A stretch of 64,000 nucleotides of DNA, taken from contig NZ_KB890458.1 of NCBI RefSeq assembly GCF_000373105.1, positions 124,001-188,000 on the forward strand, in the 5' to 3' direction. Positions 1-8,754 of this stretch are shown one piece after another. The position numbers and the translations under genes were made by a program. Under the pieces are notes generated by a model that did not search any database, was not told the DNA's origin, and was given only the letters and a program-made list of their open reading frames with translations. How positions within the stretch are numbered: the first letter of the stretch is position 1; the number at the start of each line of letters is the position of its first letter. Source of the stretch: Neolewinella persica DSM 23188 (GTDB taxonomy: Bacteria; Bacteroidota; Bacteroidia; Chitinophagales; Saprospiraceae).

Positions 1-139
1 TTTCTTGAGTTTCAAGGGTTTATGCAAATGTTTCGTTGCTAAAATGAGTGGATTGTGACTTGAGGTTACTATCTTTAAAGGAGCACGAAATATTTTTCGA
101 AATTCCATGTTTTCATACTGATACCTTCATTGATTATCA

Positions 140-928
140 GTGCGTTTTCCTGTTTGTAACTATCTATCTAAAATGAATCAAGTAGCTGTAATTCTTACCG
201 ATGCAAGACGTCGGATATTGTGGGTAAACCGTGACTTTGAAGCCATCACTGGCTACGAGATCGGAGAGGTGGTTGGAATGAACCCGGGGCAAATACTACA
301 GGGCCCAAAGACGGAGCCGGACGTTATCGAACGAATCCGGCAAGGTCTGGCACGTGAAGAGCCTTTTAAAGAAACGATCACCAACTACCGAAAGAACGGC
401 GAAGCCTATCAGTGCAAACTGGTTATTCATCCAATCCACAACAAAAATAAGGAATTGGTGAACTACCTGGCTTTTGAAGTAGATGGAGATGCAGTACCAA
501 ATGAAAACCGCATATCTCTCCTTAACCTCAAGGACAGGTATCGGACCAGCAGCCTAAGGGGACTCGATGAGCTTCAATTATTCGAGCGCATAAAGGAGAT
601 TATGATCAACGAGCAGCTTTACCTTGACGCTGATCTTACCCTACGCAAATTGTCCGCCCGCTTAGATACCAACACTAAATACCTAAGCCAGGTGATCAAC
701 CACCACGGTAGTGCTAACTTTCTAACTTTCATTAATTCGTACCGCATCGATGCCATCATCGAACGGATCAAAGCAGGAGATTTCCGCGGGCATACCTTCT
801 ATGGGATTGCTCAGCGTTGCGGCTTCAAGAATAAGAGTACGTTCTATAAAGTATTTCGGGATGTTACCGGACAAACACCCAAAGCATTTACCGATAGGTT
901 GATGAGCCTGAACAAGATCGAAGGATAA
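140..928 (+). CDS. PAS domain - AraC-type HTH transcriptional regulator
   Basis: 262 aa. An N-terminal PAS fold (about residues 14-115) is followed by an AraC-family DNA-binding domain (about 150-255). The second helix-turn-helix reads GIAQRCGFKNKSTFYKVF and ends with the usual GQTPKAF. The PAS resembles LOV domains (LQGP, then NYRKNG), but the flavin-binding Cys of the GxNCRFLQ motif is absent; the sequence here is GMNPGQILQG. Blue-light photochemistry is therefore unlikely. It is probably a one-component cytoplasmic regulator sensing an unknown small ligand. An in-frame ATG at 173 would start just before the PAS and is an equally good start; no strong ribosome site favours either. Its target is unknown; the next gene is 75 bp away on the other strand. 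Confidence 0.85.
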   Translation: MRFPVCNYLSKMNQVAVILTDARRRILWVNRDFEAITGYEIGEVVGMNPGQILQGPKTEPDVIERIRQGLAREEPFKETITNYRKNGEAYQCKLVIHPIHNKNKELVNYLAFEVDGDAVPNENRISLLNLKDRYRTSSLRGLDELQLFERIKEIMINEQLYLDADLTLRKLSARLDTNTKYLSQVINHHGSANFLTFINSYRIDAIIERIKAGDFRGHTFYGIAQRCGFKNKSTFYKVFRDVTGQTPKAFTDRLMSLNKIEG

Positions 929-1004
929 TTGCACTCGGTGCAAATAGAAGCGTCGGTGGAAGCAACAGGCTAAAATCAGCCCTATTCGGACACGCTCCTA
1001 ATGC

Positions 1005-1601
1005 TCATTCCTTGATCCCTCCAGATACGCGTTCATCATCTTTGTAAAGGTACTCGAGAGTGACTTTGCCTTCGTCGTTGTAATAGCGCATGTATCCGTC
1101 CTTAAGGCCCATCTTATAGCTGACTTCCTGCTTAATCTTTTGGTTGCGGTAGTCATACTCTGCCATTACGCCGTCGAGCGCGCCATCAACGTAATTCGCC
1201 GTTAATTCAGCCCGGCCGATGCGGTACTTTCCATAATATCCATGAAGCTTGTTGGCCCTGTAATTGGCAATCAAAGCGTAACGGCCCTGTACGTCCATTT
1301 CAATGTAGGGGCCGTTAAGCGCGCCGTCAATGTAGCTCATTAGTTTTTCCGGTGCCCTGCTGTCCTTGCTGTAATAAGTCCAGGTACCCTGTTTCTTGCC
1401 GTCAAGGACGAATCCTGACTCAAGGATCTGTCCCAGGGTATCCTTTCTTTCGGCTTTTTTTGTAGTGGTGCCGGCAATGTCGGTCAATTCGTATTCTTTT
1501 TCGTCAACGATTGCTTTTTCTACTTCTTCAACAATGGACTGGCCTGCCTGCTGGCAGGCAAAGAGATGGAGGGCAAAAAGGGAAAGTATAAGAAAGCGCA
1601 T
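1005..1601 (-). CDS. MORN/YwqK-like repeat lipoprotein
   Basis: 198 aa from the ATG at 1601. An upstream in-frame ATG at 1673 would bury the signal peptide. The start MRFLILSLFALHLFACQQ is a lipoprotein signal with lipobox Cys, so the mature protein is membrane-anchored outside the cytoplasm. Residues about 60-195 hold repeated units of the type G.KQGTWTYY, YIDGALNGPYIEM, NKLHGYYGKY, GALDGVMAEYDY and GLKDGYMRYYNDEG. These match the MORN-like pattern of the YwqK family common in Bacteroidota. The function of such proteins is unknown; the antitoxin label sometimes given to YwqK is not supported by any toxin gene here. Confidence 0.8.
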   Translation of the reverse strand: MRFLILSLFALHLFACQQAGQSIVEEVEKAIVDEKEYELTDIAGTTTKKAERKDTLGQILESGFVLDGKKQGTWTYYSKDSRAPEKLMSYIDGALNGPYIEMDVQGRYALIANYRANKLHGYYGKYRIGRAELTANYVDGALDGVMAEYDYRNQKIKQEVSYKMGLKDGYMRYYNDEGKVTLEYLYKDDERVSGGIKE

Positions 1602-1673
1602 GGCACTGATTTTTGACAAAGTTATCATGAGAACTGATTTCACCGGGTGACTTTTTGAATTTCTCCGCGTCAT

Positions 1674-2703
1674 AAATGCGGTTTGTCGCTCCGCTGCAGC
1701 CCCGTTCCGTTATTTAACACATGTTTAAACGAGGGGGGAATTGAACCTCCCGGGGCTTGATTCCGGGACTTTCTTTGGTGAGAATCCCAAAAAGTGTTAA
1801 GGTTTTTTAGGGCGTAACAAGTAGCGAAACCTGCCCGTTTTGAAGGCATAAATTTGCTGAAGCACGACCCCAGACCCACCAATTTGGGTGCAGACTGCAT
1901 TTTCTTAACAGTTATTAAGGTTTCCTCCGGTACGCATCGTTTTTACTGGTCTTCCAGCGGCCCGGAGTAGTGAAAACTTTTATGGGCCTGAAAACCTGCC
2001 TAAATTTGTTTTGTCGGATGAGCGATGCTTCGTTCCCTTCGGCAACCGGAAATAAACACCGCTTTACACCCCCTGTTATTTTTTTTGAGATGTAGTAATT
2101 AATGTAAAGCTTTTTCAGGCCGACCCTGCCAGTTAAAGCGAAGACGTAGACACTTTTACCCTTGCCCGAACCCATACACATCAACACCTGAAGTTTTGGA
2201 ATAACACCTACCCTTTTTGCTTTATTCAGTGTATCCCTTTTTAAGTATTGCTCTGATAAAACTGCCTCGCTTGCTTCGGCACAGCGGGGTTTTTTATGTC
2301 TGTTGCAGGAGCAGGAGGCGGGGCCGCAGGTGCAATGGAAGGTAAAACGCAATACCGTAATGCCCACTCTCTGCTCCTTCCAATCTATTCCTTGCACCAG
2401 CGGCCCCGCCCGGATACCGAAGAAATAAGGCAAGCTCCATGTCACGTTAGCCACCTCCACGCGCTTATGGTTATACCGTAAAGGCTTAGGATTCAATTTA
2501 CGTGGGTTGGCAGTCTTTACGGGCGCTCAGCGCCATGGAATTCCTCCAGCCACTTCATGAAGTCATATGATGGTCATCTGGCCGTCAAACGAAAGAGAAA
2601 CTACAACGTTTGCCGAAAAAAAGCTTGTCGTGCAAACGATTATCGTTTCTTGCGGTTTCAATGGAAGAATAACCAAATAAACATTACTAAAATCATCCAA
2701 TAC
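1674..2703. other. Long intergenic region without a supported gene
   Basis: About 1 kb between a minus-strand and a plus-strand gene. Open frames of 76 and 193 codons exist on the minus strand, but they show no recognisable domain, signal peptide or ordinary protein composition and run through repeat DNA. The region holds an inverted pair of the dispersed GC-rich repeat (2317-2410). It also has a stretch near 1725-1760 that, on the minus strand, resembles a tRNA/tmRNA T-arm (GGAGGTTCAATTCCCCC) without the rest of a tRNA. The promoter of the M16 gene should lie in the last 150 bp. Confidence 0.6.
2317..2410. repeat. Complete hairpin form of the dispersed GC-rich repeat
   Basis: Plus-orientation copy GGCGGGGCCGCAGGTGCAA (2317-2335) and an inverted copy TTGCACCAGCGGCCCCGCC (2392-2410) flank about 56 bp. 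Both GC-rich ends point outward. Together they could form a long stem-loop in DNA or RNA. Confidence 0.8.
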
Positions 2704-4032
2704 ATGTTACTTAAAAAAGGAAGTTTGCTGCTGACCTGCTGCCTGTTTGCTCTGGGCCTGGGCGCACAAACCAACATCGATTTCACCAAGTATACCTTAG
2801 ACAATGGCCTGAAGGTCATCTTGCACGAAGACGCGACGGCACCCATCGTAGCGGTATCGATCATGTATGAAGTGGGCGGCAAGGATTCTTACGAAGGCCG
2901 TAGCGGATTCGCTCACTTCTTTGAGCACCTGCTCTTCGAAGGAAGTAAGAACATCAAGCGCGGAGAGTACGCCAAATACGTGGAAGATGCCGGTGGTGTC
3001 CTTAACGCCAATACCAGCCAGGACAGAACTTATTACTACGAATTGCTCCCGAGCAATCAACTTGAACTTGGGCTTTGGCTTGAAAGTGAGCGTTTGCTAC
3101 ATGCTGTCGTTGACCAGGAGGGCGTAAACACCCAACGAAGTGTGGTAAAGGAAGAGCGTCGCCAACGGATGGACAACCAGCCCTATGGCAACCTTCTTTA
3201 CGAATTGTACCGTCACGGCTTCACCAAGCATCCGTATAAGGACCCCAATATTGGTTACATGGAAGACCTGAACAGCGCCGAAGCTGCTGATTACCAAAAG
3301 TTCTATAAAACCTACTACGTACCCAATAATGCGGTACTCTCCATTGCAGGAGACATCAATATCGCTGAAACCAAAGGGCTGATCGAGAAATACTTCGGTG
3401 GTATTCCCCGTGGCGAAACGCCACCCCGGGTAACTATTGTAGAGCCAGCACTCGGCAGCGAGGTACGGGACAGTATCTACGACGAAAAGGCACCACTACC
3501 CGCACTAGTGATGGGTTACCGCGTGCCGGAAAGAAACCACCCCGACTACTACGCCATCAGCATGATGAATCAGGTACTTAGCAGCGGACAGAGCTCCCGA
3601 CTGAATAAAGTCCTGGTCGACGAAAAGCAACTGGCCGTACAGACTGTCTCCATCCCCAGTTTCACGGAAGGGCCAGGACTGGCGATTGCATTTATGATCG
3701 CGAAACCAGGTGGTGCCATCAAAGACCTGGAAATGGCCTTTAACGCTGAGGTGAAGAAGTTACAGGATGAAATGATCTCGGAAAAGGAATTCCAAAAACT
3801 CCGTAACCAAGTGGAAGCAAATGCCATCTCCGGTTACGGCTCCATGGCCGGTATCGCCGAGAGCCTGGCCAATTACGAAATGTACCAGGGGGACGCTAAC
3901 CTGATCAATACGGAAACCGATCGTTACATGAAAGTAACCCGGGAAGACATCCGTCGGGTAGCCAAGACTTACTACACCCTCGATAATCGGGTGACTCTCT
4001 ACTGGGTGCCCGGAGCGGCGCCAAGTAAGTAA
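2704..4032 (+). CDS. M16 family zinc metallopeptidase (active subunit)
   Basis: 442 aa from the ATG at 2704, chosen because it begins a clear signal peptide (MLLKKGSLLLTCCLFALGLGAQ); the longer frame from 2557 adds implausible basic sequence. The inverted zinc motif HxxEH is present as HFFEH (71-75) in the usual context, and a downstream Glu in VVKEERRQRMD (about 150) can supply the third ligand. The C-terminal half is the non-catalytic M16 lobe. It is a periplasmic or outer-membrane-facing protease of the PqqL/insulinase-like family. It is followed after 63 bp by a second M16 gene without the motif, the usual active/inactive heterodimer arrangement. Confidence 0.92.
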   Translation: MLLKKGSLLLTCCLFALGLGAQTNIDFTKYTLDNGLKVILHEDATAPIVAVSIMYEVGGKDSYEGRSGFAHFFEHLLFEGSKNIKRGEYAKYVEDAGGVLNANTSQDRTYYYELLPSNQLELGLWLESERLLHAVVDQEGVNTQRSVVKEERRQRMDNQPYGNLLYELYRHGFTKHPYKDPNIGYMEDLNSAEAADYQKFYKTYYVPNNAVLSIAGDINIAETKGLIEKYFGGIPRGETPPRVTIVEPALGSEVRDSIYDEKAPLPALVMGYRVPERNHPDYYAISMMNQVLSSGQSSRLNKVLVDEKQLAVQTVSIPSFTEGPGLAIAFMIAKPGGAIKDLEMAFNAEVKKLQDEMISEKEFQKLRNQVEANAISGYGSMAGIAESLANYEMYQGDANLINTETDRYMKVTREDIRRVAKTYYTLDNRVTLYWVPGAAPSK

Positions 4033-4061
4033 ACAACCACTAGATTTTCCATTAAATAACT

Positions 4062-4079
4062 GACCGGCTCCTGCCGGTC
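4062..4079 (+). terminator. Intercistronic hairpin between the two M16 genes
   Basis: GACCGGC-tcct-GCCGGTC forms a perfect 7-bp stem without a T-run. It is probably a processing or attenuation hairpin rather than a full terminator. Confidence 0.45.
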
Positions 4080-4095
4080 CTCCAAAATATAAAGA

Positions 4096-6219
4096 ATGCA
4101 ACGTTTACTAATGGGCCTGATGGTCCTTTTCCTGGCAGCCGCCTGCTCTACGCCGCAGGCGACTAAAGCCCCAATGGCCGATAAACCGATGGAGGCAAAG
4201 GAGATGATGGACGGAGACTTCCGTGCCGAAGCTCCGGCTCCCGGTCCGGCACCAGTGATCAAGCTGGGTGATTTTCAGGATTTTAAACTTGACAATGGAC
4301 TGCAGGTCGTTCTGGTCGAGAACCACAAGCTTCCTCGTGTAAGCTACCAGTTGTTTGTGGATGTGCCACCGATCATGGAAGGCAAGTACGCAGGCGTCAG
4401 TAGTATGATGGGCAGTATGCTGCGTCGGGCGACCTCCACAAAATCAAAGGAAGAGCTTGATGAGGCCATTGACTTCATTGGCGCTACCCTGAGCACGGGC
4501 GGGTCTGGCGCTTACGCCGCAACGATCAGTAAGTACAAAGAAACACTGATGGATATGATGGCGGAGGTTGTCCTCGATGCCCGTTTTCCCGAAGAGGAGT
4601 TCGCCAAGGTTAAATCTGAGGCGGAAGCTAACCTGCAGTCGACCCTCAACAATCCTGGTGCCATCGCTGCCCGGGTACAATCGGTCGTTACTTACGGTAA
4701 AGACCACCCTTACGGAGAACTCCAAACAGCCGAGACCCTGAAGAACATCACTTTAGAAGAGGTAAAGGACTTCTATGATACCTACTTCGTCCCCAACCGC
4801 AGCTACCTGGTTATGGTAGGAGACCTGACGCGTGCCGAAGCTGAAAAACTGGCAAAAGATGCTTTTAGCAGTTGGAAGGCAAAAGACGTAATGGTGAAGG
4901 AGTTTGATATGCCCAAGCGCCCAAGCGGTGTAACGGTGAACTTCGTACCACGTACCGGTGCTGTTCAATCTAACATCATCATTTCTCATCCGGTGGACGT
5001 GAAACCTGGTTCAGACGAAGCCATTCCCGGCAGCATGGTAAACCTGATTCTGGGTAGTGGCAGCTTCAACAGCCGCCTCTTCCAAAACTTAAGGGAGGAC
5101 AAAGCTTACACCTACGGTGCCGGTTCTTCGCTGAATACCGATGAAGTGGTCGGAAGCTTTTCCGCCAGCTCAGATGTGCGCAACGAAGTGACCGATTCCG
5201 CCGTTACCCAATTCATGCTGGAACTCGCCAAGATCAGCTCCGAACCCGTTACCGCTAAGGAACTCGCAAGTACCAAAAGCCTGATCACGGGTAGTTTCGG
5301 CCGCGCTCTGGAGAGCCCGCAACGGATCGCCCGCTACGCCCTGAATACCATCCGCTACGGACTGGACCGGGACTATTACCCAACCTACCTCAAGAAAGTG
5401 GAAAGTACCAGCGCCAACGATTTGTTGAACGTTTCCCGCATGGCGATGTCGCCAACGAATACTAACATCATCGTAGTGGGAGATAAGGCCGTTGCTGAAA
5501 AGCTGGCCAAATTCGCCACCAGTGGCAAGATCAATTATCTAGATGTCAACGGTGAGCCCATCAATATGGAGGAAATGGCAGCTCCGACGGACCTTACCGC
5601 GAAGAGCGTCATCATGGGCTACGTCGATGCAATCGGTGGTGCCGATGCTATTGCTAAGGTGAAAAACTACGCCCTGACCATGGAAGCCGACGTTCAGGGC
5701 CAGACACTGGTCCAGACCATGGTGAAGGAAAACGGAACTAAGTTCAATAGCCAAACCATGATGATGGGAATGGTAATGGCCGATCAGCGGTACAATGGCG
5801 GTAAAGCTAAAATGATGCAGCAAGGCCAAACCATGCCCGACAGCCCTGAGTTGACGGCCACCATGGCCGAACAGGCTGCATTGTTCCCGATCGTTGAATT
5901 GATGAACTCACTGGACAAGGTTTCCGTAACCGGAACAGAAATGGTGGACGGTAAGCCTGCTGTTGTACTAACCGTAGAAGGTGAAACCGGAGATTCTCAG
6001 CACTTCTTTGACAAGGAGTCCATGCTCGAAGTTCGTATGGTTAAGAAGCAAGGGCCGCAAACGGTAACCATGAATTATGGAGACTACCGGGAAATTGGCG
6101 GCGTGAAAATGCCTTATTCCATGAAGATGAGCGGTATGCTTCCTTTTCCCATCGAAATGAAAGTTACGAAGGCCAAGGTCAATACGGAGATTGATCAGTC
6201 GTTGTTTTCGGTGGAGTAA
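4096..6219 (+). CDS. M16 family protein, inactive subunit with C-terminal lipoprotein-sorting-like domain
   Basis: 707 aa. The N-terminus MQRLLMGLMVLFLAAACS is a lipoprotein signal. Residues about 50-480 are two M16 lobes. Where the active partner has HFFEH this protein has SMMGSMLRRA, so it cannot bind the catalytic zinc; the conserved R/Y substrate-binding part (DKAYTYGAGSS) remains. Residues about 510-707 are an added domain (AIGGADAIAKVKNYALTMEA, ending MKMPYSMKMSG and INTEIDQSLF-like sequence) resembling outer-membrane lipoprotein-sorting or DUF4292-type beta folds. It is likely the substrate-handling partner of the upstream protease, translated from one transcript. Confidence 0.88.
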   Translation: MQRLLMGLMVLFLAAACSTPQATKAPMADKPMEAKEMMDGDFRAEAPAPGPAPVIKLGDFQDFKLDNGLQVVLVENHKLPRVSYQLFVDVPPIMEGKYAGVSSMMGSMLRRATSTKSKEELDEAIDFIGATLSTGGSGAYAATISKYKETLMDMMAEVVLDARFPEEEFAKVKSEAEANLQSTLNNPGAIAARVQSVVTYGKDHPYGELQTAETLKNITLEEVKDFYDTYFVPNRSYLVMVGDLTRAEAEKLAKDAFSSWKAKDVMVKEFDMPKRPSGVTVNFVPRTGAVQSNIIISHPVDVKPGSDEAIPGSMVNLILGSGSFNSRLFQNLREDKAYTYGAGSSLNTDEVVGSFSASSDVRNEVTDSAVTQFMLELAKISSEPVTAKELASTKSLITGSFGRALESPQRIARYALNTIRYGLDRDYYPTYLKKVESTSANDLLNVSRMAMSPTNTNIIVVGDKAVAEKLAKFATSGKINYLDVNGEPINMEEMAAPTDLTAKSVIMGYVDAIGGADAIAKVKNYALTMEADVQGQTLVQTMVKENGTKFNSQTMMMGMVMADQRYNGGKAKMMQQGQTMPDSPELTATMAEQAALFPIVELMNSLDKVSVTGTEMVDGKPAVVLTVEGETGDSQHFFDKESMLEVRMVKKQGPQTVTMNYGDYREIGGVKMPYSMKMSGMLPFPIEMKVTKAKVNTEIDQSLFSVE

Positions 6220-6242
6220 TTACTGGATTAACGGATAAACTA

Positions 6243-6276
6243 AAAGCCCGGTTCCGCCATTGCGGGGCCGGGCTTT
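6243..6276 (+). terminator. Rho-independent-like terminator after the M16 pair
   Basis: AAAGCCCGG and CCGGGCTTT form a 9-bp stem around a 16-nt loop, 24 bp after the stop codon. Confidence 0.7.
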
Positions 6277-6488
6277 GTGCGTTCGCGGCCTTTACGAAGC
6301 CTGGCCAGTAGAAGGGTAAACCTCGCGGTTGCCCGACGGAAAAAGATATTTTACCTCTGGTGCCTGAGGCGAGTATGGTTCAGTCTCAAAGGTGAGCAAG
6401 CGACCACCGAAGGCCGCCACGAAGTGCACCGCTGCGAACGGTACTTACGGGGGGAGTTCCCTTACCCATTCCTGCCTTATGCCTTTCA

Positions 6489-7199
6489 CTATTTAATCCC
6501 CAACCCAAACTTCAAAATACAGTAAATAGCCCGGACCCCATCCCGCCAACCGATCTTCTTACCTTCCTCGTAAGTCCGGCCGTAGTAACTGATGCCCACT
6601 TCGTAGATCCTGACGTTCTTGATCCGGCTGATTTTGGCCGTTACCTCCGGCTCGAAGCCAAAGCGCTTTTCGGTAAGGTTGAGCCCCTGGATCATCTCCG
6701 TCCGGAAGAGTTTATAGCAGGTTTCCATGTCCGTCAGGTTCAGGTTGGTGAACATATTGGAAAGGGTGGTCAGGAATTTGTTGCCGATGGTATGCCAGTA
6801 GAATAGGATCCGGTGCGGCTTACTTCCCTGAAAACGGCTGCCGTAAACGACGTCCGCAAAACCAGCCAGTATCGGTTTCAGCAGATCATTGTATTCTTCG
6901 GGGTCATATTCCAGGTCGGCGTCCTGAATGATGAGGTATTCCCCGGTTGCCCTGGCAATGCCGGTGTGGAGGGCGGCACCTTTTCCCTTGTTGACTTCGT
7001 GCGCAAAGTACTGGATATTCAAACCTGGATTGGCATCGGCATATCGCTGAACGGCGCCGGCGGTATCGTCGGAAGAACAATCGTTTACGATGATGATCTC
7101 CTTTTTCAGGTCACCTACAAGTACGACGTCCCGGACTTTATCCAGAATGAGGTGAATGGTTCGTTCCTCGTTGTAAGCCGGGATGATGATGGAAAGCAT
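6489..7199 (-). CDS. Glycosyltransferase family 2 (DPM1/polyprenyl-phosphate type)
   Basis: 236 aa, a single GT-A domain without added membrane segments. It starts [15 protein letters not shown], then [12 protein letters not shown] for the nucleotide pocket, [19 protein letters not shown], and the metal-binding [14 protein letters not shown]. The family transfers a sugar from a nucleotide donor to polyprenyl phosphate or a similar acceptor at the cytoplasmic membrane face. The acceptor here is unknown and no cell-envelope cluster surrounds it. The stretch from the terminator at 6276 to its stop codon (about 210 bp) holds nothing supported, apart from a weak GTTCGC/GCGAAC inverted repeat. Confidence 0.88.
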   Translation of the reverse strand: MLSIIIPAYNEERTIHLILDKVRDVVLVGDLKKEIIIVNDCSSDDTAGAVQRYADANPGLNIQYFAHEVNKGKGAALHTGIARATGEYLIIQDADLEYDPEEYNDLLKPILAGFADVVYGSRFQGSKPHRILFYWHTIGNKFLTTLSNMFTNLNLTDMETCYKLFRTEMIQGLNLTEKRFGFEPEVTAKISRIKNVRIYEVGISYYGRTYEEGKKIGWRDGVRAIYCILKFGLGIK

Positions 7200-7324
7200 C
7201 TGGAAAATTTCGTTTGTCTTAAAGCCGGTTGTTGGGGTGGGGAAAATTCCACGGGGCGCAAAGGTAGCGTTTCAAATGTCTACCTTTATAACCGTTCTTA
7301 GTTCAGGAAAATAGCGGGAGACAT

Positions 7325-7361
7325 AAAAAGCCGCATCGGAACTAATCCGATGCGGCTTTTT
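7325..7361 (-). terminator. Strong intrinsic terminator
   Basis: A 16-bp stem (AAAAAGCCGCATCGGA pairing with TCCGATGCGGCTTTTT) with a 5-nt loop. It lies 30 bp past the stop of the minus-strand gene that ends at 7392 and has T-runs on both strands, so it may work both ways. Confidence 0.85.
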
Positions 7362-7391
7362 ATCTAGCGTTTGCTACGTTCCGGGGAACGA

Positions 7392-8393
7392 TTACTTGGA
7401 GTCAACCTGCTTCACAAGTTCGTTTACAATTGCTTCAGCAGTATTGAAGTAAGTGTAAATAGTACTGGCCTGGTCAGTTAACTTCTGGTTTGGATCGATC
7501 ATCTCCGCAGTAGTCATAAGCTTACTTAACCACGCAGTCGGATCGTCAAAATTAACGTCAATAGCAATGTCGTTCAGGATGTTTGAAGTCGCGATAAATG
7601 CTTTCCGCGCATGATCGGCGTGTTGGAGGCTGGTCCAGTCCTTCTTCATCATTTTGGACATTTTCATCACTTCTGCTTTGCGTTCACTGAAGTTTTTCAC
7701 CGATACTTCTTCGGCGCGTGTCATGGCCTCAGCTAAATTTAAGAGCTTGGAAAGACCGTTGTAGGTAAATTCGTGGTTTAGCCCTACTTCACCGTCAATG
7801 TTGATCCGGTTCCAGTTACTGTAGTCGTCCAATTCGTATTGGTAAGACAAAGAGAGTGGCACCAAATATGTCATCGTTGGCAACATTTTTACTACCAAAT
7901 CGCGCTTTGCCCGACGGGTATACATGTCTTCTTCAGAAAAGAAGCGGATGGCTTTTCCTGGCGTAATAACGTCTTCAAGCCGGTCGAAGACATCTTTTTT
8001 GAGCTCCATTTCAGCAATGTCGATTTCCCAATAATTTTCTACAAAATCACCAGTCTCGTTCATTTCGTCTTTTGCGGTGTCGTCCTCTGCCATCTCATCG
8101 GCGTAAGCCTGGACAAGTTTAGTACGCCGCTCTTCGAGCTGTTCTTTACGCATGGTGTAATTCATCAAAATCGGCGTAAAATCAATGGTTTGCTGCTCGG
8201 TCAGATCGAGGCTGTTGATGGCCCGGGCACGAGTGTTGATGAACATTTTACTTTCCATTATTTGCTCATAATCTTCGGCAGTAACTTCCTGAACATCGTT
8301 ACCACGATCGGAGGCTTTCTTGGTCATTTCCTGGGCGAAAGTGGGTAGACTCAGGGCTAAAAATAAAAATAGGGCTGAAAAATACTTAGTCAT
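7392..8393 (-). CDS. Secreted helical protein with LTxxQ-like segment, function unknown
   Basis: 333 aa with a clean signal peptide (MTKYFSALFLFLALSLPTFAQ). The mature part is highly charged and predicted helical. Around residues 60-100, INSLDLTEQQTIDFTPILMN followed by KEQLEERRTKLVQAY recalls the LTxxQ motif of periplasmic Spy/CpxP-type proteins. A second helical part (about 215-330) is rich in Met and Lys. No catalytic motif is visible. A chaperone-like or envelope-stress role is only a guess. It is monocistronic, between its own terminator and a 361-bp spacer. Confidence 0.7.
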   Translation of the reverse strand: MTKYFSALFLFLALSLPTFAQEMTKKASDRGNDVQEVTAEDYEQIMESKMFINTRARAINSLDLTEQQTIDFTPILMNYTMRKEQLEERRTKLVQAYADEMAEDDTAKDEMNETGDFVENYWEIDIAEMELKKDVFDRLEDVITPGKAIRFFSEEDMYTRRAKRDLVVKMLPTMTYLVPLSLSYQYELDDYSNWNRINIDGEVGLNHEFTYNGLSKLLNLAEAMTRAEEVSVKNFSERKAEVMKMSKMMKKDWTSLQHADHARKAFIATSNILNDIAIDVNFDDPTAWLSKLMTTAEMIDPNQKLTDQASTIYTYFNTAEAIVNELVKQVDSK

Positions 8394-8585
8394 AATATTG
8401 TTGGTTTTCTAATGCAAAATTTAAACGGGCGATAATGTTTGCCCTTGTTATTATAACCTAAGGGGGGGAGGGGTATGTTCGGAAGATGCTCCTTTTTTCT
8501 ATTTTTTGTTGGCTAAATCGCGGCTCTTGGCTGATGTTAAACTATTATTTGTGTTTTATGCGCAGGGCTTACGCTGTTTTATTCA

Positions 8586-8605
8586 GGCGGGGCCGCAGGT
8601 GCAAA
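8586..8605 (+). repeat. Dispersed GC-rich repeat, solo copy
   Basis: GGCGGGGCCGCAGGTGCAAA. Its GC end faces the minus-strand gene starting at 8393, 193 bp away. Confidence 0.8.
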
Positions 8606-8680
8606 GAGGGTAGAAGAGGCAGGCAGGGAGTTACCCCATACTTCTGCATAAGTCAATTTTGAGCGTCAGCGAAGACAAGG

Positions 8681-8719
8681 CAAAAAGAAAAACACCCACG
8701 CCGAAGTTCAGCGTGGGTG
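8681..8719 (-). terminator. Intrinsic terminator of the DUF4382 gene
   Basis: CACCCACGC and GCGTGGGTG form a 9-bp stem. Read on the minus strand it is followed by a T-rich run (TTTTTCTTTTTG). Confidence 0.85.
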
Positions 8720-8754
8720 CAACAATTGGGATCTGAATTAAGGGAATAAGCTCT

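Larger units (their letters stand above)
8394..8754. other. Intergenic spacer with repeat and terminator
   Basis: It holds the promoter side of the minus gene at 8393, one copy of the dispersed repeat (8586-8605), and the terminator of the DUF4382 gene (8681-8719). No open frame of note. Confidence 0.6.

Noticed and set aside
140-928. Blue-light (LOV) photoreceptor
   Set aside because: The essential Cys is missing from the LOV motif.
1915-2496. 193-codon minus-strand frame
   Set aside because: Runs through both arms of a repeat hairpin, has no domain or signal peptide and an unusual composition.
6277-6525. 82-codon frame after the M16 terminator
   Set aside because: Starts directly behind a terminator, overlaps the GT2 gene end and looks like translated non-coding DNA.
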